A stretch of 20,035 nt of DNA from a virus. Shown piece after piece: positions 7,795 to 17,100 of this stretch. Each line of letters begins with the position of its first letter. The first letter of the stretch is position 1. Below the pieces are notes generated by a model, which was not told the DNA's origin, made no database searches, and was given only the letters and a program-made list of their open reading frames with translations. Location of the stretch: the IMG/VR virus record IMGVR_UViG_3300034167_000016, positions 1 through 20,035 of that record. One strand, 5' to 3'. The translations under genes and the position numbers were made by a program.

Positions 7795-7936
7795 ACCAGG
7801 ACTGTATGCTAACATTAATGCTAAGCGTGCTAGAATTAAAGCAGGCTCAGGTGAAAAGATGCGTAAGGTAGGGGCGAAAGGTGCTCCTACTGCTAAAGCG
7901 TTTAAACAATCATTAAAGACTGCGAAAAAGAAATGA
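7784..7936 (+). CDS. 50-aa basic protein (MATKPGLYANI type), GTG start
   Basis: GTG 7784 begins a 50-residue protein starting MATKPGLYANINAKRARIKA. The same frame is open further upstream from a TTG at 7685, but that longer version would be out of frame inside the 44-aa gene. Its added residues are Leu/Lys shadow sequence, so the GTG is preferred. The MATKPGLYANI...R..I.AGSGEKMRK..GAPT pattern is one I recognise from many phage small proteins. It has 15 Lys/Arg and a single Glu. The ribosome-binding site is poor, so initiation probably depends on ribosomes finishing the 44-aa frame 11 bases later. Its TGA overlaps the next ATG (ATGA at 7933-7936). The function is unknown; it may bind nucleic acid. 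Confidence 0.78.
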   Translation: MATKPGLYANINAKRARIKAGSGEKMRKVGAKGAPTAKAFKQSLKTAKKK

Positions 7937-8229
7937 GTACTCCAGCATGGACAAGAAAAGAAGGCAAGAATCCTAAAGGTGGATTGAATGCCAAAGGAAG
8001 AGCTAGTTATACAGGAGGCACTCTAAAAGCCCCTGTTAAAACTGGTGATAACCCTCGTAGGGCTTCTTTCTTAGCTCGTATGGGTGGTATGCCTGGACCT
8101 GAAAAGAAACCTAATGGAGAGCCTACAAGATTACTACTATCTCTTAAAGCTTGGGGTGCCTCTTCTAAAGCAGATGCAAAAGCTAAAGCTAAAGCCATAT
8201 CTAACAGAAATAAAAACAAAAAGAAGTAG
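7933..8229 (+). CDS. 98-aa basic protein, DUF6321-like
   Basis: It starts at ATG 7933 inside the ATGA overlap and reads MSTPAWTRKEGKNPKGGLNA, then KGRASY...NPRRASFLARMGGMPGPE..NGEPTRLLLSLKAWGASSKADA and a Lys-rich end. The GLNAKGR, RRASFLARM, MPGPE and LKAWG blocks are those of a small phage family I recall as DUF6321. The protein is strongly basic, Gly/Ser/Lys-rich and lacks membrane segments. It is the last member of a coupled trio of tiny basic genes placed between the endolysin and the promoter for the tail genes. Its TAG stop (8227-8229) is followed immediately by the -35 box of that promoter. The biochemical role is unknown; structural or DNA-binding roles are guesses. Confidence 0.82.
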   Translation: MSTPAWTRKEGKNPKGGLNAKGRASYTGGTLKAPVKTGDNPRRASFLARMGGMPGPEKKPNGEPTRLLLSLKAWGASSKADAKAKAKAISNRNKNKKK

Positions 8230-8258
8230 TTGACAAATAGCCATACTTATGGTATAAT
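8230..8258 (+). promoter_or_regulatory. Consensus sigma70 promoter with extended -10
   Basis: TTGACA at 8230-8235 and TATAAT at 8253-8258 are separated by exactly 17 bp. The last three spacer bases are TGG, giving an extended -10 (TGnTATAAT). All 12 core positions match the consensus. Transcription should start near 8264-8266, about 20 bases before ATG 8285 of the tail tubular A-like gene. It provides a second entry into the late operon after the lysis genes. Confidence 0.88.
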
Positions 8259-8284
8259 TGTTATATATACTGGGAAAATTACAC

Positions 8285-8926
8285 ATGACTTATTTAGAAA
8301 TTGTCAATAGGGTTTTAAGAAGGCTTAGAGAGCAAGAGGTTGAATCTCTTACTGTTAATACTTATTCTACGCTTATTGCAGACTTAGTTAATGAAGTTAA
8401 ACGAGATGTTGAAAACTCATGGAATTGGAGTGCTCTTCGTACAACTTTAACTGCTACCACTGCCCCTGACTTATTTAATTATGTCTTAACTGGCACTGGA
8501 ACTAGATTTAGAGTATTAGATGTTATTAATGATACAACTAATACTTATATAGAAAGTAGACCAGGGTCTTGGTTTGATAGACAGTTTCTTATGGCTACTG
8601 TCCAAAAAGCTGCTCCAGCTTACTACAACTTTAATGGTGTAGATGCAAATGGTGACACACAAGTTGATGTATTCCCTATACCTGATGGTATTTATGATTT
8701 AAGATTTAATGTTATCCTTCCACAAGCTGATTTAGTACTTGCTACTGATGTTTTACAAATTCCTGCACCTTTAGTTATTGAAGGAACACTAGCTAGGGCT
8801 ATCTCTGAACGAGGTGAAGATGGTGGATTTATGGAACAAGAACAACGCTTCAGAAGTATGCTTGCTGACTATATTGCTATAGAAGCAGGGCATAGATCTG
8901 ACGAAACAGTTTGGTATCCTAGTTAA
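8285..8926 (+). CDS. Tail tubular protein A-like head-tail adaptor
   Basis: 213 residues from ATG 8285 ([20 protein letters not shown]). The frame can be extended to a TTG at 8258, but that codon overlaps the -10 box of the promoter and would lie upstream of its transcript, so ATG 8285 is chosen. The helical N-terminal half ([20 protein letters not shown]-like, with the WNW at about residues 45-47) and the beta-rich second half ([20 protein letters not shown]) match podovirus gp11/adaptor-type proteins as I know them. These form a ring between portal and nozzle. The next gene is the nozzle (gp12)-like protein, starting within the TAATG overlap, which strongly supports the call. A weak GGGAAA precedes the start. 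Confidence 0.82.
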   Translation: MTYLEIVNRVLRRLREQEVESLTVNTYSTLIADLVNEVKRDVENSWNWSALRTTLTATTAPDLFNYVLTGTGTRFRVLDVINDTTNTYIESRPGSWFDRQFLMATVQKAAPAYYNFNGVDANGDTQVDVFPIPDGIYDLRFNVILPQADLVLATDVLQIPAPLVIEGTLARAISERGEDGGFMEQEQRFRSMLADYIAIEAGHRSDETVWYPS

Positions 8927-10965
8927 TGGCTGGTCCATTAAAAACCACTAGTATAACAGCTCCTGGATTCATGGGTTTAAATACCCAAGATTCAGGGGTT
9001 ACTCTTGAGAGTGGTTATGCTACTGTTGCTAATAATTGTATTATTGACAAATATGGTCGTTTAGGTGCTAGAAAAGGTTGGGATCTTTTAACAGATCCTA
9101 TTAATGCTGTATTTACAGCTTCTATTACTACTACTACAATGACTGTGCATTCAGTTACCTCAGGTACATTATCTATTGGTACTATATTGTCAGGTACTGG
9201 TATTACTGCAGGAACTACAATTACAGCTTTAGGTACTGGTACTGGTGGAACTGGTACATATACTGTTAGTGCATCACAAACAAGAAATGGTATCTCAGGT
9301 ACTTACGCTAGAACATTAGCAGTGGTAACAGTAACAGCAACTGCACATGGTCTATCAGTAGGTGATACAGTTTATTTAGACTTTACTTCAGGTACTGCTG
9401 CAGATGGTGCCTTTGCAATTACAGCCGTTACGGCAAATACATTTACAATTACTCATGGAACTAGTGGAACTACTAGTGGTAGTGTAACAATATATAGACC
9501 AACAACTGCTTCTAATGATCTTACTACAGGTAGTTATTTAGAGTCTATATTTGAATTTAAAACAATTGGTGGATCTATTAGTTATTTATCATCAGGTGAT
9601 GGTAAATTATATGCTAGTAGTACAACAACTAGCCTTACTAGAAAATATGTATTTGGTGCAGATTCAGGTGGTCCTGTAGCATTAAGTACTCAACCTAACT
9701 TTACAGGAAATAGATGGCAGTGGGCTGCCCTTCCTGAAGGTAGTGGTGCAGCTGCAGAATCTTATGCTTTTGCTGTTCAGTCAGGTAATCCTTTCCTTGT
9801 ATATAGAGAAGGTGGTCATAGTGGTCCTTTTGTATTTCAAAGAGTAGGTACAGATTATGGAACTGCTCCAACTGGAGTAACTACATTTGACCCTGATACA
9901 GTATTAGCCTCTTTTGGTAGAATATGGGTTGGTGGACTAACAGATAATAAAACAACTGTATTTTATAGTAAATTACTTGATGGTGCTCATTTTACAGGAG
10001 CAGGAAGTGGTTTATTAGATATTGGTGGTGTTGTTGGACAGAATGATGAAATTGTATCTATTGCTCAACATAATAAATATTTAGTTATATTCTGTAAGAA
10101 TAACATTGTAGTTTATCAAGGTGCTAATGATCCTACAACAATGACATTAGCTGACACTATTAAAGGTGTTGGATGTATTGCTAGAGATTCTGTACAGAAT
10201 ACAGGTAATGATTTAATATTCCTATCTAAGAGTGGTGTTAGAAGTTTTAATAGAACTGTACAAGAAAACTCTATGCCACTGCGGGAACTCTCTCTTAATA
10301 TTAGAGATGACTTAGTTAGTTTTCTTACTGTAGAAACTTTAACTAATGTAAAGAGTGCTTATTTTGAAAGAGATGCTTTTTACTTAATTACTTTCCCAGG
10401 TTCTAAGACAATGGTTTATTTTGATCTTAGAAACATATTACAGAATGGGGCAGCAAGAACTACTATTTGGAATAATAATGCTGGTATAACTTATAAAGCG
10501 TTTTGTAGTACAGAAGATAGAAAACTTATTCTAGGTGTACCAAATGGTATGGCAGAATATACAGGATATTTAGATGATACTGCTAGTTATACATTTAGTT
10601 ATTATACATCTAACTCAGACTTAGGTGCACCAACACAAGAGAAAATGCTTAAAAAAGCTAACTTAGTTGTTATTGGTAGTGGAGATCAAGACTTTGTATT
10701 TAAGTATGGGTATGACTATACATTAAATCCTCAGTCAGTCACTATTGTACAAAACTTAGGTACTAAAACATTTTCCAAATTTAATACAACAGCTAAATAT
10801 AATATTAGTAAATATGCCTCAGCAGGTATTGGTGTTAATTCAATTTCTATGCCATTATCAGGATCAGGCAAAGTAATTCAATTTGGAGTTGAAGCTACAG
10901 TAAATGATAATCCAGTATCAATACAAAAAATAGATGTCTATCTTAAAACAGGGAAAATTTTATAA
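8926..10965 (+). CDS. Tail tubular protein B-like nozzle protein with inserted beta modules
   Basis: 679 residues. The N-terminus ([20 protein letters not shown], then [19 protein letters not shown]) and the middle ([53 protein letters not shown]) form the beta-propeller-like body of gp12/nozzle proteins of short-tailed phages. Residues about 65-195 are an insertion of Thr/Gly-rich modules: [20 protein letters not shown] followed by [11 protein letters not shown], and then an [13 protein letters not shown] unit. The protein is in the length range of T7 gp12 but carries this insert. It would close the distal tail tube and contact fibres. It overlaps the adaptor gene and the next fibre gene by one base each (TAATG), indicating one transcript and coupled translation. 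Confidence 0.83.
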   Translation: MAGPLKTTSITAPGFMGLNTQDSGVTLESGYATVANNCIIDKYGRLGARKGWDLLTDPINAVFTASITTTTMTVHSVTSGTLSIGTILSGTGITAGTTITALGTGTGGTGTYTVSASQTRNGISGTYARTLAVVTVTATAHGLSVGDTVYLDFTSGTAADGAFAITAVTANTFTITHGTSGTTSGSVTIYRPTTASNDLTTGSYLESIFEFKTIGGSISYLSSGDGKLYASSTTTSLTRKYVFGADSGGPVALSTQPNFTGNRWQWAALPEGSGAAAESYAFAVQSGNPFLVYREGGHSGPFVFQRVGTDYGTAPTGVTTFDPDTVLASFGRIWVGGLTDNKTTVFYSKLLDGAHFTGAGSGLLDIGGVVGQNDEIVSIAQHNKYLVIFCKNNIVVYQGANDPTTMTLADTIKGVGCIARDSVQNTGNDLIFLSKSGVRSFNRTVQENSMPLRELSLNIRDDLVSFLTVETLTNVKSAYFERDAFYLITFPGSKTMVYFDLRNILQNGAARTTIWNNNAGITYKAFCSTEDRKLILGVPNGMAEYTGYLDDTASYTFSYYTSNSDLGAPTQEKMLKKANLVVIGSGDQDFVFKYGYDYTLNPQSVTIVQNLGTKTFSKFNTTAKYNISKYASAGIGVNSISMPLSGSGKVIQFGVEATVNDNPVSIQKIDVYLKTGKIL

Positions 10966-11621
10966 TGTCTAACTATACCAAAACCACTAACTTTCTTGCT
11001 AAAGATTCTTTACCTGAAATTGATTCAGGAAAGATTATTAAAGGTTCAGAGTTTGATGCTGAGTTTAATGCTTTACAAGTAGCTATAAATACTAAAGCTG
11101 ACTTAGCTTCTCCTGCTTTTTCAGGTGTTCCTACAGCTGCTACAGCATCAGCAGGAACTAGTACAACACAAATAGCTACTACTTCTTTTGTTACTACAGC
11201 ATTACAAGCTTTATACCCTATTGGAGCTATTTATTCATCTACATCTTCTACTAATCCTGGAACTACATTTGGATTTGGTACATGGGTAGCTTATGGTGCA
11301 GGTCGTGTATTAATAGGACAAAGTGGTACTGGTCTTTATGTAGCAGGAAATACTGGTGGTAGTGCAGATGCAGTTCTTGTAAGTCATACTCATACTGCTA
11401 CTGTTACTGACCCTGGACACTTACATACATTTAGAGATGTTGCTGCATCTAGTGGTAGTGCAACAGATCCCTATGGTTCAAGTGATGGTCGTCTTGGTAC
11501 ATCTTCTACAGCTACAGCTACAACAGGAATTACTGTAGCAAATAGTACAGAAGGTGTAAGTGCAACTAATGCTAACTTACCTCCTTATGTTGTTGTGTAT
11601 ATGTGGAATCGTACTGCATAA
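10965..11621 (+). CDS. Short tail fibre/collar protein with gp10-like tip domain
   Basis: 218 residues. The N-terminal segment (LPEIDSGKIIKGSEFDAEFN, then ALQVAINTKAD) is a recurrent attachment or trimerisation start in podovirus fibres. A linker (ASPAFSGVPTAATAS) follows. From about residue 84 comes YPIGAIYSSTSSTNPGTTFG, GTWVAYGAGRVLIG and an end LPPYVVVYMWNRTA, the C-terminal collar/baseplate-gp10 type domain. Two His-x-His pairs (His141/143 and His152/154) flank a short loop. HxH pairs coordinate metal in phage T4 fibre tips, so a metal-bound trimeric tip is plausible here. The gene directly follows the nozzle gene. Together with the two fibres near the capsid it makes three receptor-type proteins in the window. 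Confidence 0.8.
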   Translation: MSNYTKTTNFLAKDSLPEIDSGKIIKGSEFDAEFNALQVAINTKADLASPAFSGVPTAATASAGTSTTQIATTSFVTTALQALYPIGAIYSSTSSTNPGTTFGFGTWVAYGAGRVLIGQSGTGLYVAGNTGGSADAVLVSHTHTATVTDPGHLHTFRDVAASSGSATDPYGSSDGRLGTSSTATATTGITVANSTEGVSATNANLPPYVVVYMWNRTA

Positions 11622-11981
11622 GTGATTAAAGTAGAATATGCTAATCTTCTATATAGAATATATGGAAGTCCCAAAGAAGGTAAAAAAAAGTTTTTAGAAG
11701 AGGCACTGACTTGGGAATATTATCCAGTTTATCGTAATAATGAAACAGTAGCTTTATTCGTAGTAAAAGGTAATAGAATACATTGTGGATGTCTTCCTGA
11801 ATATAAAGGCAAGTGGTTTCCAATGAAGATGTATAAGAGATTGGTTAAGAATATAGTGTTAAAATATGGAAGAGCTGAAACATCTACTTTTCCTGAAACA
11901 AAAGAGTTTGTAGAAAGACTTGGGTTTAAGGAAGTAAGTAGGAATGAGAACATTATTAATTTTATAAAGACAGAGGTTTAA
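11622..11981 (+). CDS. Small GNAT-acetyltransferase-like protein (119 aa), GTG start
   Basis: The GTG start follows the previous TAA without a gap. The protein reads like a minimal GNAT fold: a helical start, strand pairs ALFVVKGNRIHCGCLPEYKG, an RLVKNIVLKYGRAETSTFPE helix-strand and the typical GNAT end EFVERLGFKEV. The acetyl-CoA pyrophosphate loop (Q/RxxGxG/A) is not clearly present, so catalytic activity is uncertain. In T7 the gene between the nozzle (gp12) and the first ejection protein (gp14) is gp13, a protein of similar size needed for assembly. This gene occupies the equivalent place, so a morphogenesis role is possible. Its Lys/Tyr/Phe-rich composition and lack of fibre repeats set it apart from neighbours. 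Confidence 0.65.
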   Translation: MIKVEYANLLYRIYGSPKEGKKKFLEEALTWEYYPVYRNNETVALFVVKGNRIHCGCLPEYKGKWFPMKMYKRLVKNIVLKYGRAETSTFPETKEFVERLGFKEVSRNENIINFIKTEV

Positions 11982-11982
11982 T

Positions 11983-12780
11983 ATGAGTTTTGTTACAGAT
12001 GCACTTGGATTAACTGGACAGGATGAACCTGACTATAGTAAAATGGAATTTAAACCTTATTCTATTTCAGGTCCTACTGGTGGAGTAAGTTTTGAAGGTC
12101 AATCAGGAAAGGTTAGTCTTTCTCCTGAACTTCAAGCTCTGTATGCTAAATATACAGGAGCTGCTACTGAAGCCTTACCTTCAGCAGAACAAACTGCTTT
12201 TGCTACAGATGTAAGTAATTATGGTAGAGGTTTATTTGGTCAAGCTACTGGTATGGATACTAGTAAAATGACTTCTGATTATTATAATAGTGTACAGAAT
12301 ATATTAAATCCACAAAGAGAAATGGAAAATACTACTTTAGCTAATACATTATTTTCTCAAGGTAGAACAGGTATGGGTGCTGGTGTATCAGGTGGTGGTT
12401 ATATTAATCCTGAACAATATGCTTTATTTAAAGCTAGAGAAAATCAAAATCAACAAATCTTTTTAGGTGCTGAAGATAGAGCTAGACAAATACAAATGGA
12501 TCAGATACAAAGAGGTTTAGGTTATTATGGTATGGGTAATGAACTTAAATATCAACCTTATCAAACTTCAGCAGGTTTATTAGGCACAGGTGTTAATTTA
12601 GCTAATGTTAATAATCCTTATATTGGATATGGATTACAAGCAGGTACAGCAGGAGCTCAAGCCGGTGCTAATATAGTTGGTGCTCAACAAGCTTATATGG
12701 ATACACAAATGGGTTTTTGGGGTGATTTAATTGGTGGTGCTTCTACAGCTTATGGTGGTTATATGGCAGGTAGAAAATAA
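11983..12780 (+). CDS. Internal virion (ejection) protein, gp14-like position
   Basis: 265 residues, start one base after the previous stop, with AGAGG upstream. The sequence is Gly/Ala/Gln/Tyr-rich. The N-terminal third is an extended region, the centre has NPQREMENTTLANTLFSQGR and an FKARENQNQQIFLGAEDRAR helix, and the C-terminal third has a hydrophobic glycine-zipper-like run (LQAGTAGAQAGANIVGAQQA, then FWGDLIGGASTAYGGYMAGR). A moderately hydrophobic Gly/Ala helix at the end would suit T7 gp14, which inserts in the outer membrane during DNA ejection. The QREMENTTLANTLFSQGRTG block is one seen in many aquatic phage internal proteins. The role is inferred from gene order and composition, not from a catalytic motif. 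Confidence 0.65.
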   Translation: MSFVTDALGLTGQDEPDYSKMEFKPYSISGPTGGVSFEGQSGKVSLSPELQALYAKYTGAATEALPSAEQTAFATDVSNYGRGLFGQATGMDTSKMTSDYYNSVQNILNPQREMENTTLANTLFSQGRTGMGAGVSGGGYINPEQYALFKARENQNQQIFLGAEDRARQIQMDQIQRGLGYYGMGNELKYQPYQTSAGLLGTGVNLANVNNPYIGYGLQAGTAGAQAGANIVGAQQAYMDTQMGFWGDLIGGASTAYGGYMAGRK

Positions 12781-12790
12781 GGAGATTTAA

Positions 12791-14107
12791 ATGGCGACAA
12801 TAGTTCCTGGATTATTTGGTAAATCTTCTGCAGATGTTGCAGCAGAAACTCAAAAACGTATAGATGATTTTCTTAATGTCTCTAGACAAAGGACTGGTCC
12901 TGGGTCAGGCAAACGACAATTAGGTGCTTCTTCTGGTGTTCTTTTAGGTCAACTTGCTAAAGGTTTGTTTGGTATTAAAAATGCAGAAGAACAAGCAGCT
13001 GCTAAAAATGAAGATATGGCTAAGTACTTTAATCAAATTGTTGATGATGAGACTAGAAAAGACCCTGGTAAATACTATTCATTAGCAGCTGAAGTAGCTA
13101 ATAAATTTGGTGATTATACTAGAGGAGATCAACTTACACAAATAGCTCTTGATAAAGGTGCTGACTATCAGTATAAACAATCTCAAATTAAAAACAATGA
13201 ACTTCAAGGTGTTAAAACAGAATTAGAAGTTAATGCATTAAAAGCAGAAGAAGTAGGTATGGTTGCTAATGGTTTTTTAAGTTCCTATACTAAAGCTACA
13301 GATGATGCTACTAAGAGTAAGATTTGGAATAATGTTATGACTACTCTTGAGAAAAAAGGAATAGATACTACTATTGCTAAAGAATTACCTATGGATCAAC
13401 ATACTAATTATCTACAAAGTTTAGTTGATGGTTCTGAAAATAGTGCTACTCGTTTTAAAAATACTAAACTTGCTATTGATACACAAACTAAGTATGATAA
13501 AATGGAACAAGATAATAAAATTAATGCTGCTAGAAATGAACTAACCAATCAAAAAATGGACTTAATGGTTATGCTTACTAGAGAAAGAATTGGTAGCAAT
13601 GAAAAAATAGCATTAGAAAATAGACTTAATGGTATTGATAAGCAATTACAAGGTCTAGATATATCTAGTGCTTGGAGATCTCAAGCAGAAGCTTCAAGTA
13701 AAATAGGTACAAAAGAATCTGATATGAATACTAGAAAGTATCTTTCAGAAACTGTTGGTTTAGATGATAAAGATATTCCTAAAGCTCTTTTAGATTTTAA
13801 TACTGTTTACAAAAGTAATTTAGATCAAAAGGATATGGATCCTAAATCACCTAACTATCTTAAACCTAAGTACTCATCTATTGAAGCATTTAATATGACT
13901 CAAAAACTTATTGAATCTAAAGTAGGTAAAGAAAAAACTTGGGGTGGTTTAGGTAGTAAGACTACTTATTCAAATCCACCAACTATTACTCCTGCTGCTT
14001 CTACAGAAACTCCTCCTGTTAATCTATTAAAAGAAGGTGCTAATACAGCTTTTGATAATGGTCAAGTTTGGTCACTTAAAGACGGAAAACCTATTAGAGT
14101 AAAATAA
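12791..14107 (+). CDS. Internal virion (ejection) protein, gp15-like position
   Basis: 438 residues with a strong AAGGAG ribosome-binding site. The N-terminal part (VPGLFGKSSADVAAETQKRI, FLNVSRQRTG, SGVLLGQLAKGLFGI) gives way to long, charged helices over residues about 70-330 (NEDMAKYFNQIVDDETRKDP, KGADYQYKQSQIKNNELQGV and many KMEQDNKINAARNEL-type repeats). The C-terminal part is Pro/Thr-rich, ending QVWSLKDGKPIRVK. Such long alpha-helical proteins next to a larger partner fit T7 gp15, which builds the periplasmic tube. There is no transglycosylase motif. The stop overlaps the next ATG (TAATG). Confidence 0.65.
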   Translation: MATIVPGLFGKSSADVAAETQKRIDDFLNVSRQRTGPGSGKRQLGASSGVLLGQLAKGLFGIKNAEEQAAAKNEDMAKYFNQIVDDETRKDPGKYYSLAAEVANKFGDYTRGDQLTQIALDKGADYQYKQSQIKNNELQGVKTELEVNALKAEEVGMVANGFLSSYTKATDDATKSKIWNNVMTTLEKKGIDTTIAKELPMDQHTNYLQSLVDGSENSATRFKNTKLAIDTQTKYDKMEQDNKINAARNELTNQKMDLMVMLTRERIGSNEKIALENRLNGIDKQLQGLDISSAWRSQAEASSKIGTKESDMNTRKYLSETVGLDDKDIPKALLDFNTVYKSNLDQKDMDPKSPNYLKPKYSSIEAFNMTQKLIESKVGKEKTWGGLGSKTTYSNPPTITPAASTETPPVNLLKEGANTAFDNGQVWSLKDGKPIRVK

Positions 14108-17100
14108 TGGCAAATACTTGGAATGTTGTATCACAATCTCCAGTAGAAGAAAATTTAGTAGGGGTTGCACCAGAAATAACTGTAACCCCCACTTCTCAAT
14201 GGAATGTTGTTAAAGAAGAACCTGCTCAACCTGAAACTAATATAGTTAAGGGAGTTGGAGGTGAAGCTTTAGCAGCAGCCAATCTTATTGCAGAAACCCC
14301 TCAGTTTATTGGTTCAGCTATTAACACATTTTTAGATGCTACTTATCAAGGTTTTGAAAGTAGTTTAAAAGGAGCACCTCGTATTGATTGGGGTAAAGCT
14401 CGTGAGAATGCTAATAGTTCTGTTAGAATGCTTAACTTTGAAGATGAGTTTAAAAGTTTTGCTGATGCTATAGGCTTAGGTAGTGAGTATGAAAATTCAA
14501 AGATTAATCAAGGGTTACAAACTCTTGGTGAAAAGATTGATTGGGTTGCTGAAAAAGGTGAAACTAACTTTGGTATTCCTAAAGAAGGAACTAAACTAGT
14601 TATAGATGCAGCAATGATTGTTGGTATTCCTGGTGTGGGTAAAGTTAAAGATGTTGTTTATGATAAACTAACTACTCCTTCTGCTAAAGAACAAATTAAA
14701 TATGAAACAACTACTAAAGCGGACTTAGGTTATACTTCTCAATGGAAAGTAGATCCTAAAAAGACTGCTTCTGAACAACTTAATAAAGAGATAGTAGGTG
14801 AACTTACTGTTCCTAAATCTGCAACTAGTTCAAAAGAATTAGCAGATTCTCTTTATACTCTTACTGATATTAAAAAAGCAGATGAAACTATTGTTGCTCA
14901 ACTTGAAAGAGAATTTAATAAACTAGGTATTAATCCTGCTTTAAAAGAAAAGTTTAGACGTTATACTGAACAAACTGCTTTAGGTAATGAGCAAATTAGT
15001 AGTAATATTCGTCAATTAGAAAAAGAAATTAAAGGTGTTCATCAAGAAAATGCAGCATACTTTCAAGATTCTAATTTAAGATCTGCTGTTAATCCTAATG
15101 GTACTACTCTTTGGAAAGACTTTGGATTTAAAAAAGAAGTACTTGATAATAAAAAAAGAATTGAAACTCTTGAATTAGAGATTGAAAAAGAAAAACAAAA
15201 GTATAAACAAAGAGAAGAACTTACTCTTGAAGAACAACAAATGTACAATCAAACTGTTGGTCCTCAACTTGCTAAGATTACAGATCTTAACAGATACCTT
15301 CATGATGAAGGTTTAGTACCTAAAATTGAATTAGATCCTACTAAGGTAGGTGGTTATGCTCCTCGTTATGGTATGCCTGAAAAGAAATCTGCTTGGCAAT
15401 ATATAAAAGACAAACTTGCAGGAGATAAATATGGTTTAAACCAAGACTTTGCTACTGCCTTACTTCCTTCTGCAGCTAAAGAACGTGCTATATTTGCCCA
15501 TGAGTTTCCTGATGGTACCCGTAATATTGTGTCCTTTAAAGGTAACTCTATTGTTAAATGGGAAAAAGGTACTCCTAAACAATATATGCAAAGGGCAGGA
15601 GAAGAACTTAAAGCTGGGGATAAACTAGGTAGAGGTACTTTAAAAGAAGCTACTTTAGATGAAATTGAATTAAACACTCCATATAGATATTCTCGTAATC
15701 TTAGTGCTGTTACTGGTACTAGACTAACAGAACTTAGAGACCTTGCCAGAGTTAATGAGTGGATTAAACAATTTAAAAACTCAGATTACTTTAAAGAAGT
15801 AGCTCATGAAATTAAACCTGGAGTTAATGCTCCTCAAGGGTTTGTACGTCCTGAAAACCTTGAAAAGTTTCCTCAATTAAATAATTATGTATTTGAACCT
15901 AGAGTTGCAGAAATTTTAAGTGATTTTAATAAGACATGGCAACCTAACTTTTTAACTGAGGCTAGTAATGGTCTTGTTAAAAATATGATGTTAAACCCTT
16001 TACCACATATGCACAATGAGTTAGTTCACTGGTTTATTAACCGGGGTGCTAGTGGTATTTTAACACCTAAAGGTATATTACAATTTGCTGAGACTCTTCC
16101 TAAAGCTGTTATGGAAGTAATGGATAGAGGCCCTATGTTTAGAGAGATTATGAGACAAGGTGGATCTGTTATGTCTGCTAATGTTCGTAACAATGCTCTA
16201 TTAGATAAAGCATTTAAAGAAAATCTTACTCTTACTAGTAAAGATCCTAAATTTGTAGAGTATGCAAAACGTTTAGGTAGGTCTCCATTAGACCTATATG
16301 AAGGTATCTCTAAGTTTTCTAACAAATCTATGTGGACTGTTCGTGATATTTTATATACACAGCTTGTTATGGAAACAATGACTAAGGGTAAAGTAGATTT
16401 ACCTACTGCAATTAAGTCAGTAGAACGACACATGCCTTCTTATCGTTTGCCTAGTCGTGTAGGTGAAAAGATATTAGGAGCACAAGTGTCTCGAATGACT
16501 GCTAAAATGCTACAAAATCCGTCATTTGTTATATTTGCAAGATACAAACATGGTATGTTAAGTTCTTTACTTAATACTAGTAAAGACCTATTAATGTTAG
16601 ATCCTAAGGTTAAGAAATCTAAACAGTTTAAAGAAGGTACAGATGCAGCTTTAGCTACAGCAATTGCTATAGGTGCTGTTTATCCTTTACTTGATTCTTT
16701 TGCACAAGCATTAACAGGAGATCAAGATTCTAAGGTTAGACGTGCAGGGGTACTACATTTATTTGATGCTGTAGGTGAAATATCTGCAAGTAAGAAAGAT
16801 CCTTATTCTTTATTGTCTGCTGTTATTACATTTAATCCTACATTACAAGCTCTATTCCAATTAGCTGCTAACTATGAATTATATAATAGACGTAATATCT
16901 ATAACGTAGAGGATGATTGGGATCTTATAGCTACAGATGTAGGTAAGTATCTTCTTAAAACAGTTCCTCAAGCAGGTGAAACATTACGAGCAACAAGTGA
17001 ATTTGGTGGTGGATTTAAACAATGGTTAGCTAAACAGTTTGATGTTAAGACTAAAACTTTTGAACAAAAAGCTAGGGAAGAAGATCAAGTGGAACGTAGG

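Noticed and set aside
8258-8284. TTG start giving nine extra residues to the tail tubular A-like protein
   Set aside because: The codon overlaps the -10 box and would not be on the promoter's own transcript; ATG 8285 gives the family-like start MTYLEIVNR.
16026-16433. 135-residue minus-strand frame inside the large ejection gene
   Set aside because: Shadow of a well-supported plus-strand gene, with no start signal or recognisable pattern.
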